A program made the position numbers and the translations under genes. A stretch of DNA of 64,000 bases, taken from contig JALHLK010000001.1 of the NCBI GenBank assembly GCA_022844565.1, positions 311,073-375,072 of the forward strand, given 5' to 3'. The notes beneath the pieces are model-generated. The model ran no database searches. It was not told where the DNA came from and was given only the letters and a program-made list of their open reading frames with translations. Positions 15,434-25,520 of the stretch are shown here, piece after piece; position 1 is the first letter of the stretch, and each line of letters opens with the position of its first letter. This stretch comes from Saprospiraceae bacterium (GTDB taxonomy: Bacteria > Bacteroidota > Bacteroidia > Chitinophagales > Saprospiraceae).

Positions 15434-17866
15434 ATGATACAAAATAACATTAAAATCGCATGGCGAAATATCCAAAAAAACAAAGGATATACTGCTATCA
15501 ATGTAATTGGTTTAGCAGTTGGGATTGCTTCATCTATCTTATTATTTAGCTTGATTTATTTTGAGTTGAGCTTTGATACTTTTCATGCAAAAAAAGATAA
15601 TATTTACTTAATTCAAAGAGAGGTGACAACAGAAGATGGCGAAATTCATCATACGTCAGGAACTAGTCTTGCTATGATAGACGGTATCAAATCAGAGATT
15701 TCTCAGTTTAAAAATATAATTCCAGTTTGTGGCACTATTGAACCACAAATAACCGTAATTGGACAGGATCCTCAAAATAGCAACTTCTCAAAAAAATACA
15801 TTGAAAGAAACCAAGGTCTTTGTGTAGGGCCTGAGTTCTTTAATGTATTTGATTTTAAATGGAAAATCGGAACTCCAGAAGTGCTTAAAGAGCCTAAAGT
15901 TGTCGTACTCAGTGAAAAATATGCTGAGAAATATTTTGGTGAGGCATCTCAAGCCATAGGACAGTACATAAAGGTTAATAACATAACTACAATGAAAGTT
16001 GGAGGAATCCTAGAGAATCCACCATTAAATACAGATTTTCCTATGGATATCGTATTCTCCTATGCAACCAAAAAAGCTGATCCAAGCAATTGGGGTTTTG
16101 GAGAATTTGATAATTGGGGCAGTACCAGCAGCATGGACAAGATATTTATTGAATTACCTAATAATTTTTCTGTGGGTAAAGCCAATGAATTATTGGCAGA
16201 TTTTACCATCAAACACTTTGATCCTAAAAAGTCAAATGATACTAAAGTTCATACTTTGGGTTCGATTGCTACCTTTCATTTTGACGATCGATTTGGTAAT
16301 TATAGAGGACGAACAATCTCAAAAACAAAAATTTATAGCATTGGGTTAGTAGGCCTACTTATTTTATTCATAGCGTGTATTAATTTTATAAATATCGCTA
16401 CAGCTATAGCAAGTAAGAGATCAAAGGAAGTAGGTGTAAGAAAAACACTAGGTAGCCAAAGGTCTCAATTAGTTGGCCAATTCATGACAGAGACATTTGT
16501 TGTGGTTTCAATATCAATTTTCATAGGTCTATTAATATCTTCAATAAGTCTACCATTAATAAATAAAACTTTTGATTTTCCATTAGAACACAACCCATTT
16601 TCCAATTTATGGTTGTGGGTATTTATTGCATTACTACTTTTTGTTGTTACTGCTCTTTCGGGTTTGTATCCAGCTGTGATCCTTTCTTCATTTAAGCCTC
16701 TTCAATCTCTCAAAAATGCAGTCAGTCCATCTTTAGGAAGTAATATTTCTTTACGAAAAAGCTTAATCGTTTTTCAATTTGTAGTAGCATTACTTATGAT
16801 GATAGGTACAATTGTAAATTATCAACAGATGGAATATGTTAACAATTTAGACACAGGATTTAAAAAAGAGGGAGTATATACTTTTGGAATGGATACGGAG
16901 TATAAAGATCGAAATACAACATTTAAAGCCAAATTAAAAGAACTAAATGAAGTGCAATCTGCTACTTTTGGCAATGATGCTCCATCATCTGATAATATTT
17001 GGGAGGTTAACTTTAGCTTTGACGGCAGGCCAAAAGATGAAGCCTATAATCTTAATTTGAAACTCATTGATGCGGATTATTTTGATACCTATGGACTCCA
17101 GGTTTTGGCAGGTAAAGTATATGAAGAGCAGGATACACTTCGTAAATTAATAGTGAACGAGACTGCAGTTAAGAAATTAGGGATCAAAAATCCAGAGGAG
17201 ATCATTGGAAAAACCATCACTGTCGGAGGATGGGATCCATACCCTGTTGTAGCTGTTGTTAAAGATTTTCATGTAGCTACCACTAAGCAGGATATCGCTC
17301 CTTTGTTAATGGCAAAAGGCCCCAAGTACTATTGGCACGGAGCTGTTAAACTTGCTTCTAACAATATTCCATCAGCTGTGCAAAAAGTAGAAAAGATATT
17401 TAATGAAGTATATCCAGAAGTAGTCTTTGAAGGGAAGTTTTATGAAGAAACGATGCAAAACTATTACAAGTCTGAGACTCAACTTGGGGTCTTGTATCGA
17501 TTGGCATCAATTCTATCTATTTTGATAGCTTGTTTGGGCATTTTAGGTCTAGTAGCTTTTGTTGCCGAACAAAAAACTAAAGAAATAGGCATACGAAAAG
17601 TATTAGGAGCCAATTTGTATAATCTTGCTTCATTAATATCTAAGGACTTCATTATTTTAGTGTTGATAGCGATGATGATTGCTTTTCCACTAGGATATTA
17701 CTTTTTGGATAAATGGTTGTCAGACTTTGTATTCCGAATTGATATACAGTGGTGGGTATTTGTGATTGTTGGGATTTGCGCTTTATCGATTACTATTTTG
17801 GCTGTGAGTTACCAGTCTATAAAAGCTGCATTGATGGACCCCGTGAAGAGTTTGAGGAGTGAATGA
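15434..17866 (+). CDS. FtsX/MacB-type ABC permease 2 of 6
   Basis: An 810-residue paralogue of the neighbouring permeases. TM1 is around 17-40 (AINVIGLAVGIASSILLFSL). The first FtsX core starts near 302 (LLILFIACINFINIATAIAS, then SKEVGVRKTLGS). The second starts near 689 (LGILGLVAFVAEQK, then TKEIGIRKVLGA). The end is MDPVKSLRSE. Two extracytoplasmic MacB_PCD-like domains sit between the cores. The first nine residues (MIQNNIKIA, against MIQYNIKIA) nearly match permease 1, and both continue WRNIQKN, so these two are close relatives. An array partner must supply ATP hydrolysis, because no ATPase domain is present. Confidence 0.92.
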   Translation: MIQNNIKIAWRNIQKNKGYTAINVIGLAVGIASSILLFSLIYFELSFDTFHAKKDNIYLIQREVTTEDGEIHHTSGTSLAMIDGIKSEISQFKNIIPVCGTIEPQITVIGQDPQNSNFSKKYIERNQGLCVGPEFFNVFDFKWKIGTPEVLKEPKVVVLSEKYAEKYFGEASQAIGQYIKVNNITTMKVGGILENPPLNTDFPMDIVFSYATKKADPSNWGFGEFDNWGSTSSMDKIFIELPNNFSVGKANELLADFTIKHFDPKKSNDTKVHTLGSIATFHFDDRFGNYRGRTISKTKIYSIGLVGLLILFIACINFINIATAIASKRSKEVGVRKTLGSQRSQLVGQFMTETFVVVSISIFIGLLISSISLPLINKTFDFPLEHNPFSNLWLWVFIALLLFVVTALSGLYPAVILSSFKPLQSLKNAVSPSLGSNISLRKSLIVFQFVVALLMMIGTIVNYQQMEYVNNLDTGFKKEGVYTFGMDTEYKDRNTTFKAKLKELNEVQSATFGNDAPSSDNIWEVNFSFDGRPKDEAYNLNLKLIDADYFDTYGLQVLAGKVYEEQDTLRKLIVNETAVKKLGIKNPEEIIGKTITVGGWDPYPVVAVVKDFHVATTKQDIAPLLMAKGPKYYWHGAVKLASNNIPSAVQKVEKIFNEVYPEVVFEGKFYEETMQNYYKSETQLGVLYRLASILSILIACLGILGLVAFVAEQKTKEIGIRKVLGANLYNLASLISKDFIILVLIAMMIAFPLGYYFLDKWLSDFVFRIDIQWWVFVIVGICALSITILAVSYQSIKAALMDPVKSLRSE

Positions 17867-17960
17867 AAGGCTATTGGCTTTTAGCTATTAGCTATTGGCC
17901 AAAAAAATTATTAAAAAACTAGCTAAAGGCTAACTGCTAAAGGCTAAAAGCTTTAAAAAA
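17867..17960. repeat. Short AGCT-type repeat spacer with inverted halves
   Basis: The left half reads TTGGCTTTTAGCTATTAGCT and the right half CTAAAGGCTAACTGCTAAAG plus GCTAAAAGCTT, so the halves can pair into a long imperfect hairpin around an A/T-rich loop. A near-identical 95-bp version is at 22950-23047 and a more diverged one at 25427-25520. Confidence 0.75.
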
Positions 17961-20357
17961 ATGATAAAAAATTACATCAAAATCGCATGGCGAAACATAG
18001 TAAAAAGTCCTGTACTTGGGAGCCTAAATATTATTGGACTAGCTATCGGATTTGCCTTTGTGTTTTTGATGTTAAACTACGTTTGGGTAGAGATCTTTGT
18101 GAATAAAGAACTTAAAAATGTAGATGAACAATATATCATACAAAGTCGATGGAAAGATAAGAATCAAGGTGTTGATTTTACATCATTCGGGCCTCTCGCT
18201 AAAGAATTGAGAGAAGAGTACCCTAATTTGATTGCTAACTATTACAGATATGATGGTATTAATGCTTCTGTAAGTATTGGGGATAAACATTTCAGGGAGA
18301 GTGTTCAAATAGGTGATAGTACCTTATTAAACATGTTTGGATTTGGTCTCAAATACGGTGATGTGGCAACAGCCTTCACTGAACCATTTACAATTTTACT
18401 TTCTGAAGCTAAGGCTTTAAAGTATTTTGGTAAGACGGACATAGTAGGAAATACATTACAGATAGAAAACTTTTCTGGGCAAAAAAAAGATTTTAGAATA
18501 ACTGGTGTTTTATCAAAATCGTCCAAAAATTCTATTAATACTGGAATAGATGGTAAGACCAACGATCTGTTCATTAATGATATGAATTTGGATTTTTTTG
18601 GTAGAAACATGTCTTGGGCAAATCCATATATAGTTAATCACATAACTTTACAACCAGATGTCAAAATCGCACAAGTAGAAGATGCCATAACTAAAATTAT
18701 TCGAAAAAATGTGCCAGAGCAAAGTAGAAATATGACGCCATATCTCACTTCATTAAATGATTATTATCTTGATTACAACAGTGGTTTTATCAGGAAACTT
18801 ACTTGGGCTATGTCGATAATTGGAATATTTATTTTTTTAATGGCAGCTCTTAATTTTATAAATATTTCGATAAGTAAGTCTGCCACCAGAATGAAAGAAA
18901 TTGGATTGCGAAAAGCCTTAGGTAGCTATAAATCTCAAATGGTAAAGTTGTTTTTGGCTGAATCATACTTGAATGTCATTTTGGCTTTGGCGATTTCTGT
19001 TGTAGTATATTGGCTTGCAAAACCATTATTTGAAAATATTGTAAATAATAAATTGATACCTATTAATGATTTGCCACTGCATATTTTGATTATTAAATTA
19101 TTGGTGGTTTTGGCCTTAGGATTTATTGGTGGCTTATACCCTGCATTTATTTTATCTTCAATGCAAGCATTTGAATCGCTTAAGGGCAAACTACCAAATA
19201 TAAAAGTCAATACCATATTTAAAAAATCTTTATTGGTTTTTCAATTCACATTGGCCATGATCGTATTGGCAGTGACGGCTGTCATCACACAACAAATTGA
19301 CCTCTTTTTAAACGATAACCTTGGTTATAATAATGATAGAATTGTAACAATACCAGTGCCAAGAGATTGGAGCCCTGAAGGAGTTAATAAAATGATGGGG
19401 ATAAGAGATCAATTTGCCAACTTATCTAATGTAGCATCTGCAAGCCTTTCTTATGAAATAATGAATGGCAATAATGGCGGTAATTCTACAATTTTTAAAC
19501 TTGGATCAGATTCTACAGACAATGTTGCAACTAAAATTTTGCGCAGCGACGAATATTTTCTATCTACTTACCAAATACCTTTAAAAAGTGGATCTAATTT
19601 TAAAGGTAGGGGCATGGATGCTAATTCAATCATCATCAACGAATCAGTAGCTCAAGCCCTAGGTTACAATAATTCAAATAATGCTGTGGGGCAAAAAATT
19701 AGGTTCACTGGAGACCCAATTGTTTATTCGATACTCGGTATTTGCGCTGATTTTCATTTTGGGTCAAAACATGAAAAAATCGTACCTATTGTTTTTATTA
19801 ATATAGAATCAAATCCAATATACCGATATTTATCTTTTAAATTAAAAAATGGAAGTCTTCCACAGCAAATAGTAAGTTTGGAAAAAAGTTGGAATCAGAT
19901 ATTGCCAGGTTCGCCATTTGAATACTCTTTTACGGACCAAACGATAGCCAGCTTATACACTAAAGAAATTCAGTTAAAGAAAGCACTTACATTAGCCACT
20001 TGGTTAGCTTTGATTATTGTAGTTCTCGGTATTGTTAGCATGGTCAGTATCAGCCTTCAAAACAGGGTAAGGGAAATAGGGATAAGAAAAGTATTAGGCT
20101 CTACGGCAAGCCAAATTATAATCTTATTTGCAAAAGAATTCATTTTAATAATCTTATTAGCGACCTTAGTCAGTTTTCCAGCAGCATATATAATTGCCCA
20201 AAGCTGGCTAAATTCGTATGCGTATTCTATTGAGATTAATGCAATACCATTTCTTTTAGCTTTTGTTACCATTGCGGTTTTATCTATGTCAATCATCAGT
20301 TTCCAAACATATAAATCTGCGATGTTAAATCCTATTAGGAGCTTAAAAGATGTGTAG
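17961..20357 (+). CDS. FtsX/MacB-type ABC permease 3 of 6 (most divergent)
   Basis: A 798-residue permease with the same architecture. TM1 is about 17-40; the first core starts near 285 (IFLMAALNFINISISKSA, then MKEIGLRKALGS). The second starts near 676 (VLGIVSMVSISLQNR, then REIGIRKVLGS). The end is LNPIRSLKDV. It differs from its sisters in several conserved spots: the segment after TM1 reads YVWVEIFVNKELKN instead of the ...ELSFDxFH type, and the second core lacks the LFGL run. This suggests an older split or a different substrate. The frame is intact throughout. Confidence 0.9.
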   Translation: MIKNYIKIAWRNIVKSPVLGSLNIIGLAIGFAFVFLMLNYVWVEIFVNKELKNVDEQYIIQSRWKDKNQGVDFTSFGPLAKELREEYPNLIANYYRYDGINASVSIGDKHFRESVQIGDSTLLNMFGFGLKYGDVATAFTEPFTILLSEAKALKYFGKTDIVGNTLQIENFSGQKKDFRITGVLSKSSKNSINTGIDGKTNDLFINDMNLDFFGRNMSWANPYIVNHITLQPDVKIAQVEDAITKIIRKNVPEQSRNMTPYLTSLNDYYLDYNSGFIRKLTWAMSIIGIFIFLMAALNFINISISKSATRMKEIGLRKALGSYKSQMVKLFLAESYLNVILALAISVVVYWLAKPLFENIVNNKLIPINDLPLHILIIKLLVVLALGFIGGLYPAFILSSMQAFESLKGKLPNIKVNTIFKKSLLVFQFTLAMIVLAVTAVITQQIDLFLNDNLGYNNDRIVTIPVPRDWSPEGVNKMMGIRDQFANLSNVASASLSYEIMNGNNGGNSTIFKLGSDSTDNVATKILRSDEYFLSTYQIPLKSGSNFKGRGMDANSIIINESVAQALGYNNSNNAVGQKIRFTGDPIVYSILGICADFHFGSKHEKIVPIVFINIESNPIYRYLSFKLKNGSLPQQIVSLEKSWNQILPGSPFEYSFTDQTIASLYTKEIQLKKALTLATWLALIIVVLGIVSMVSISLQNRVREIGIRKVLGSTASQIIILFAKEFILIILLATLVSFPAAYIIAQSWLNSYAYSIEINAIPFLLAFVTIAVLSMSIISFQTYKSAMLNPIRSLKDV

Positions 20358-20555
20358 ATTTTAGGGATTAGTTATTAAAAAAATTTTAAAAGAGCATAAT
20401 TAAACAAAAATCAAAAGAAAATTAAAGCAAAAACTTGGCAAAATATAATTTAAAAATCGATTAAAATTTTAAATCAATAGGTTTAAAGGCGATAAGGTTC
20501 TTAGAGCAAAAACTTCTAAAACCTAAGCCCTAAAACCTAATAAACTATATAAAAA
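20358..20555. repeat. Long CCTAA-type repeat spacer
   Basis: A 198-bp AT-rich spacer whose last ~75 bp (AAAGGCGATAAGGTTCTT ... CTAAAACCTAAGCCCTAAAA ... CCTAATAAACTAT) repeats the end of the spacer before permease 2. Non-coding. Confidence 0.7.
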
Positions 20556-22949
20556 ATGATAAAAAATTATATCAAAATCACCTACCGAAATCTTATCAAA
20601 AATAAGGTGTATTCTATGATCAACATCGTCGGTTTGTCTATAGGATTAACAGCGGCTATTTTGATTTTGTTATATGTTAAAGATGAGGTGAGTTATGACA
20701 GATTTCATAGCAAATCACCTAATATTTACCGAGTGGTAGGAGATTGGTATCAGCCGGATGGTTCCATAGGGCGTCACGATGGACTTTCTAGCAATTTGCA
20801 AGGGCCAATATTTAAAGAGAAAATACCCGAAATTGAAGCGTTCGTGAGGTATTCAAATGCTTTTAGGGATATCAGGGCCGATGGCGAAATCAAAGGTTAT
20901 GAAATGAATTACACAGATAGTAATTTCTTCTCTGTTTTTGATTTTCCGATGTTGGCAGGAGACCCTAATACTGCCTTAATAAAGCCAAAGTCACTCGTAA
21001 TTTCGGAAAAAATGGCTCTAAAGTTTTTTAATTCTATTGAGGTTGTTGGAAAAACACTTGAAATTAGCACTGATAATCAGTTTACTCCTTATTTGATAAC
21101 AGGGGTAACTAAAAATTGCCCACAGAATAGTTCTATAAAATTTGATTTCTTGTTGCCCAAATTTGTAAACCCCGAAGAAACTGTAGGCAGCGAATGGTGG
21201 TTCAATTTCTCATTTCACACCTTTGTTTTGCTCAATCAGAAGGCAAACATGGACAATGTGGTCAATAAAATGAACCAAATCCATGAAACTGATGCTGCGC
21301 AGGCTATTAAGTTAATAGCAGAAAGGTACGAAATCAAAGATAAAGTTGTATTTAATCTACAGCGCCTTCATGATATTCATCTAAGCACGGATTTACCTGC
21401 TCAATACGGACTTTTTGAAGCTAGTAATCCAACTTATGGCTATATATTATCTGCCATTGCGTTTTTCATTTTATTGATTGCCTGTATCAATTTCATAAAT
21501 TTAACCGTGGCTCGTTCACTCAAACGAGCTAAAGAAATAGGTGTCAGAAAAGTGGTAGGAAGTAGTCGCAATCAATTGATATGGCAGTTTTTGGGAGAAT
21601 CTTTTTTATTGAGTTTTATTGCTTTTGTCTTAGCGATTTTGTTTGTTCAGTTGATTCTTCCAACGTTCAATCAATTGTCGAATAAATCACTTTCTATCTT
21701 TTATCTTTTTGATGCTCAATTAGTGATAGGATATTTCTTAGTTTTCATTGTAACCTCTTGTCTAGCAGGATTTTACCCAGCACTGGTTTTGTCGGGGTAC
21801 AGTCCAGTGAAAACATTGTATGGTCAAATGGTGCTTTCTGGAAAAAATTATTTACAGAAATCATTGGTAATTGTACAATTTGGCTTGTCTTCTTTTCTCA
21901 TCATTGTATCATTTAATTTCTATTCCCATTTTAATTTCCTAATCAACAAAGACTTAGGATATGATGACAGCAATACAGTAATTATTGAGAAATGGGACTT
22001 GACCAAAGAAAATGCCAATATTTTAAAAGAAGAACTTCTTGAAAATTCAAACATATTACAAGTAGCACCAAAGAATGGTGAAAATTGGGAAGATGTCGGC
22101 AAAATTAATGGATCACAAAAACTTACTTTTGGATTAGCAATAATAGACGAAGAATTTCTGCCATTATATAAAATTCCAATAGTTGCAGGTCGAAATTTTT
22201 CAAAAGATTTTCCTTCAGATTTTGCGCAGTCTGTGCTGGTTAACGAAGCCTTTGTAAAATCAGCAAACTGGAAAAATTCGCTTGGACAGATGGTAGAATA
22301 TCCAATGAACGATGGTCGTAAATTTCAGGTAGTTGGAATCGTGAAAGACTATCATTACCAAGCACTTAACAATGAAATTAAACCACAGATGTTTGTTATG
22401 CAAAGCACAGGATTTGGTTTTTTGAATATCAAAATTAAGCCAAATACTGAAACCGCTAGCATCGCTTTTATTGAAGAAACTTTTAAAAAGCTCTTCCCAA
22501 TGAATGCTTTTGTTTATAAATTTAAAGAATTAGAAAACCAAAAAGTCTATGAAACAGAGCGAAAGTGGAAACAAATCATGCTTTTTGGAGCAATTCTGAC
22601 CATTTTCATTTCTTGTATCGGCTTATTTGGCTTGGCGACCCTTTCTGCTGAAAAACGTACAAAAGAAATCGGAGTTCGTAAAGTATTGGGGGCGTCTGTA
22701 GGAAGTATTGTAAAGCTACTTTCTACTGATTTTGTCAAATTAGTAAGTATTTCATTTGTATTATCCTTCCCAATCGGTTTTTATGTAACTCAAAAATGGT
22801 TAGAAAATTATCCTTATCGATCCGAACAAAGTTGGTGGACTTTTGGCATAACAGCTCTTATTACATTAAGTGTTGCATTAATAACTGTTGGTTGGCAATC
22901 TGTCCGAGCCGCTTTAATGGACCCTGTGAAGAGTTTGAAGAGTGAATGA
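20556..22949 (+). CDS. FtsX/MacB-type ABC permease 4 of 6
   Basis: A 797-residue permease. TM1 is about 17-40 (SMINIVGLSIGLTAAILILL). The first core starts near 298 (FILLIACINFINLTVARS, then AKEIGVRKVVGS). The second starts near 675 (SCIGLFGLATLSAEKR, then TKEIGVRKVLGA). The end is MDPVKSLKSE. The middle region (AGFYPALVLSGYSPVKTLYG, LQKSLVIVQFGLSSF) is close to permease 5, so these two look like a recent pair. Energy must come from one of the two separate ATPase subunits in the locus. Confidence 0.92.
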   Translation: MIKNYIKITYRNLIKNKVYSMINIVGLSIGLTAAILILLYVKDEVSYDRFHSKSPNIYRVVGDWYQPDGSIGRHDGLSSNLQGPIFKEKIPEIEAFVRYSNAFRDIRADGEIKGYEMNYTDSNFFSVFDFPMLAGDPNTALIKPKSLVISEKMALKFFNSIEVVGKTLEISTDNQFTPYLITGVTKNCPQNSSIKFDFLLPKFVNPEETVGSEWWFNFSFHTFVLLNQKANMDNVVNKMNQIHETDAAQAIKLIAERYEIKDKVVFNLQRLHDIHLSTDLPAQYGLFEASNPTYGYILSAIAFFILLIACINFINLTVARSLKRAKEIGVRKVVGSSRNQLIWQFLGESFLLSFIAFVLAILFVQLILPTFNQLSNKSLSIFYLFDAQLVIGYFLVFIVTSCLAGFYPALVLSGYSPVKTLYGQMVLSGKNYLQKSLVIVQFGLSSFLIIVSFNFYSHFNFLINKDLGYDDSNTVIIEKWDLTKENANILKEELLENSNILQVAPKNGENWEDVGKINGSQKLTFGLAIIDEEFLPLYKIPIVAGRNFSKDFPSDFAQSVLVNEAFVKSANWKNSLGQMVEYPMNDGRKFQVVGIVKDYHYQALNNEIKPQMFVMQSTGFGFLNIKIKPNTETASIAFIEETFKKLFPMNAFVYKFKELENQKVYETERKWKQIMLFGAILTIFISCIGLFGLATLSAEKRTKEIGVRKVLGASVGSIVKLLSTDFVKLVSISFVLSFPIGFYVTQKWLENYPYRSEQSWWTFGITALITLSVALITVGWQSVRAALMDPVKSLKSE

Positions 22950-23047
22950 AAGGCTTTTGGCTTTTAGCTATTAGCTATTGGCCAAAAAATATTATTAGAA
23001 AACTAGCTAAAGGCTAACTGCTAAAGGCTAAAAGCTTAAAAAAAAAA
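22950..23047. repeat. Short AGCT-type repeat spacer
   Basis: Nearly identical to the spacer at 17867-17960: TTGGCTTTTAGCTATTAGCT, an A/T-rich centre, then CTAAAGGCTAACTGCTAAAG and GCTAAAAGCTT. Halves are inverted relative to each other. Non-coding. Confidence 0.75.
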
Positions 23048-25426
23048 ATGATAAAAAACAATTTTAAAATTGCTTGGAGAAATATTACCAAGAGTCCTTT
23101 GTACTCTTTTATCAATATTTCGGGATTGGCCATAGGTTTGTCTTTGTGTATGTTGATCACATTATTCGTCAAAGATGAATTAAGTTTTGATCAATTTTTT
23201 TCCAAAAAGAAAGAGATTTATCGCCTTGTCGTCGAAGAAAAGACGCCTGAAGGGGAGATCAGAAAGTTTGGTCAAACTGGAATGGTACATGGACCTGCCT
23301 TTAAACAACAAGTTTCTTCCTTTACTAACATGGTAAGGTATCAGCAAGAACATTTTCCTGTAAAAAACAATAATGAGATTACTGTCCAACAGGTATTTCT
23401 AGTGGATAGTACTTACTTCAACATGTTTGATGCCACATTTATAGATGGCAATAATTACAAAGCATTAAATGATCCGCAATCTATTGTCATTACAAAAAAA
23501 ATGGCGGAAAAGTATTTTAATGAAACATCAGTTGTTGGTAAAACCATAAATATGAATTTTGAAGGGGAGTTTCAAGAGTTTACTGTTACTGGAGTCATTG
23601 ATAATCCACCAATAAATTCTAGTATTCAAGCCGAAATGTTAATTCCTATTCATAAATCAAACAATACAGATAATCAATGGATTAATTTTTACATAAATAC
23701 TTTTTTTGAAATACCTCAAGGTTCAAATATTGCCAATATTGAGAAACAACTCGCCACAATCTTTGCCACCGATGGGAAAGAACATATTAACCAAGCAGCT
23801 AAGGAATGGAATTTTAAAAATCAAATTACCTTCAAGCTGCAGCCATTCTTGGACATGCATTTGAGCCGAGATTTTAAAGCTGTCAATGGCTTAAAAGAAT
23901 CTGGAAATGTACTTTTCTCTTACTTTCTTTCAGGTATTGCCTTATTTATACTTTTGATCGCTTGTATAAATTTTATCAATCTGGCGATAGCAAGATCCGT
24001 GCAAAGATCTAAAGAAGTAGGTGTACGAAAGGCTGTAGGCAGCACAAGAAAACAATTGATCATACAATTCCTTAGCGAATCATTTCTATTAAATTGCTTT
24101 GCTTTTATTATTGGTATCGTACTTGCATATGTTGCACTACCTGTGTTTAACGTTTTGTCAGAGAAGCAACTCTCTTTTTCTTACCTTTTTGATAGTAAAT
24201 TGATAGCAATTTTTATTGGAATATTTTTGCTAACGGGATTATTGGCTGGTTTTTATCCTGCCTTGATCCTATCTGGATTCAAACCCGTTGAGACATTATA
24301 CGGTCGTTTAAATTTGAGTAGTAAGAATCTTTTACAAAAATCCTTAATCGTTTTTCAGTTCTCACTAGCATCCGTTTTTATCATATTTTCTATAGTGCAA
24401 TATCGGCAAGCAAATCTTTTTGTAAATAAAGACCTTGGGTATGAAGATAAAAATCTCATTGAGATAAGTGCAGGCGGGATGACCCCTTCAAAAATTGAAG
24501 TAATAGAAAACGAGTTAAAAAAAGAACAAGGTATTCTAAGTATAGCCCCTATAAATACTTGTTGTTGGATGACCGGTGTGGCAACATCTGATGGCAAGGA
24601 AATGGCACCATATATGAAAGTCACTAATCACCAATTTTTAAAAACAATGGGGTTAACAATGAAAGAAGGACGTTTTTTCTCGCCTGAATTTCCTGGAGAT
24701 TCTACTCAATCAGCTGTAGTTAATGAAGCCTATGTAAAAGCGGCAAATTTGAAAGACCCTATTGGACAGACTATAAAGGTGATGAATCGCGATAATTATC
24801 AAATTGTGGGTGTTATAAAAGATTATCACCACACCTCACTCTATGAAACTGTGCAGCCCCAAATTTTCATCTCTAATCCTAACCAAGGATATGGTGCATT
24901 TGCCATCCGAGTTAATGATACAAACCTTTCAAAAACCCTTGCTCATATCAAAGAAGTTTTCGATTCACAGTTTCCGACCCAGCCTTACAAATATGAGTTT
25001 GTTAGTGAAGTCAATGCAAAACAATATGAAAGGGAGTTTAAAATGAGACAAATGATTTTATATTCTGCCATATTAATCATATTCATCTCATGTATCGGTA
25101 TGTTTGGATTGGCAGCACTTACAGCTCAGAAGAGAACAAAAGAAGTGGGTATTAGAAAAGTAATGGGAGCGAGTTTAACGAGTATTGTACAAATGATGTC
25201 ACTACAATTTTTTAAATTGGTCACCATCGCTTTTATCATAGCTGCACCTATTGCTTACTTTGCTATCAATAAGATACTTGAAAATTTACCTTACAGAGTA
25301 ACAGTCGGATTCGATATATTCGCATACACCTTGGTAGGAATAATTTTACTTTCATTTATTACTTCGTTTTATCAAGCCATAAAGACGGCTATGATGGATC
25401 CAGTGAAGAGTTTAAAGAGTGATTGA
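23048..25426 (+). CDS. FtsX/MacB-type ABC permease 5 of 6
   Basis: A 792-residue permease. TM1 is about 18-40 (INISGLAIGLSLCMLITLFV). The first core starts near 295 (FILLIACINFINLAIARS, then SKEVGVRKAVGS). The second starts near 671 (SCIGMFGLAALTAQKR, then TKEVGIRKVMGA). The end is MDPVKSLKSD. It shares with permease 4 the stretch AGFYPALILSGFKPVETLYG and the following LQKSLIVFQFSLAS. A CC pair (APINTCCWMTG) in the second periplasmic domain is not seen in the sisters and may form a disulphide. Confidence 0.92.
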   Translation: MIKNNFKIAWRNITKSPLYSFINISGLAIGLSLCMLITLFVKDELSFDQFFSKKKEIYRLVVEEKTPEGEIRKFGQTGMVHGPAFKQQVSSFTNMVRYQQEHFPVKNNNEITVQQVFLVDSTYFNMFDATFIDGNNYKALNDPQSIVITKKMAEKYFNETSVVGKTINMNFEGEFQEFTVTGVIDNPPINSSIQAEMLIPIHKSNNTDNQWINFYINTFFEIPQGSNIANIEKQLATIFATDGKEHINQAAKEWNFKNQITFKLQPFLDMHLSRDFKAVNGLKESGNVLFSYFLSGIALFILLIACINFINLAIARSVQRSKEVGVRKAVGSTRKQLIIQFLSESFLLNCFAFIIGIVLAYVALPVFNVLSEKQLSFSYLFDSKLIAIFIGIFLLTGLLAGFYPALILSGFKPVETLYGRLNLSSKNLLQKSLIVFQFSLASVFIIFSIVQYRQANLFVNKDLGYEDKNLIEISAGGMTPSKIEVIENELKKEQGILSIAPINTCCWMTGVATSDGKEMAPYMKVTNHQFLKTMGLTMKEGRFFSPEFPGDSTQSAVVNEAYVKAANLKDPIGQTIKVMNRDNYQIVGVIKDYHHTSLYETVQPQIFISNPNQGYGAFAIRVNDTNLSKTLAHIKEVFDSQFPTQPYKYEFVSEVNAKQYEREFKMRQMILYSAILIIFISCIGMFGLAALTAQKRTKEVGIRKVMGASLTSIVQMMSLQFFKLVTIAFIIAAPIAYFAINKILENLPYRVTVGFDIFAYTLVGIILLSFITSFYQAIKTAMMDPVKSLKSD

Positions 25427-25520
25427 AAGGCTATTGGCTTTTAGCTCTTAGCTATTGGCCAAAAAGTATTATTTAAAAAATAGCTAATAACTAAATGCTA
25501 ACGGCTCAAAACTTAAAAAA
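25427..25520. repeat. Short AGCT-type repeat spacer (diverged)
   Basis: Same layout as 17867-17960 and 22950-23047 but with more changes: TTGGCTTTTAGCTCTTAGCT on the left, AGCTAATAACTAAATGCTAA and CGGCTCAAAACTT on the right. Non-coding. Confidence 0.7.

Noticed and set aside
17867-25520. Idea that the spacer repeats form a CRISPR array.
   Set aside because: Units are 7-10 bp, imperfect and without unique spacers of constant length, and no cas genes are present.
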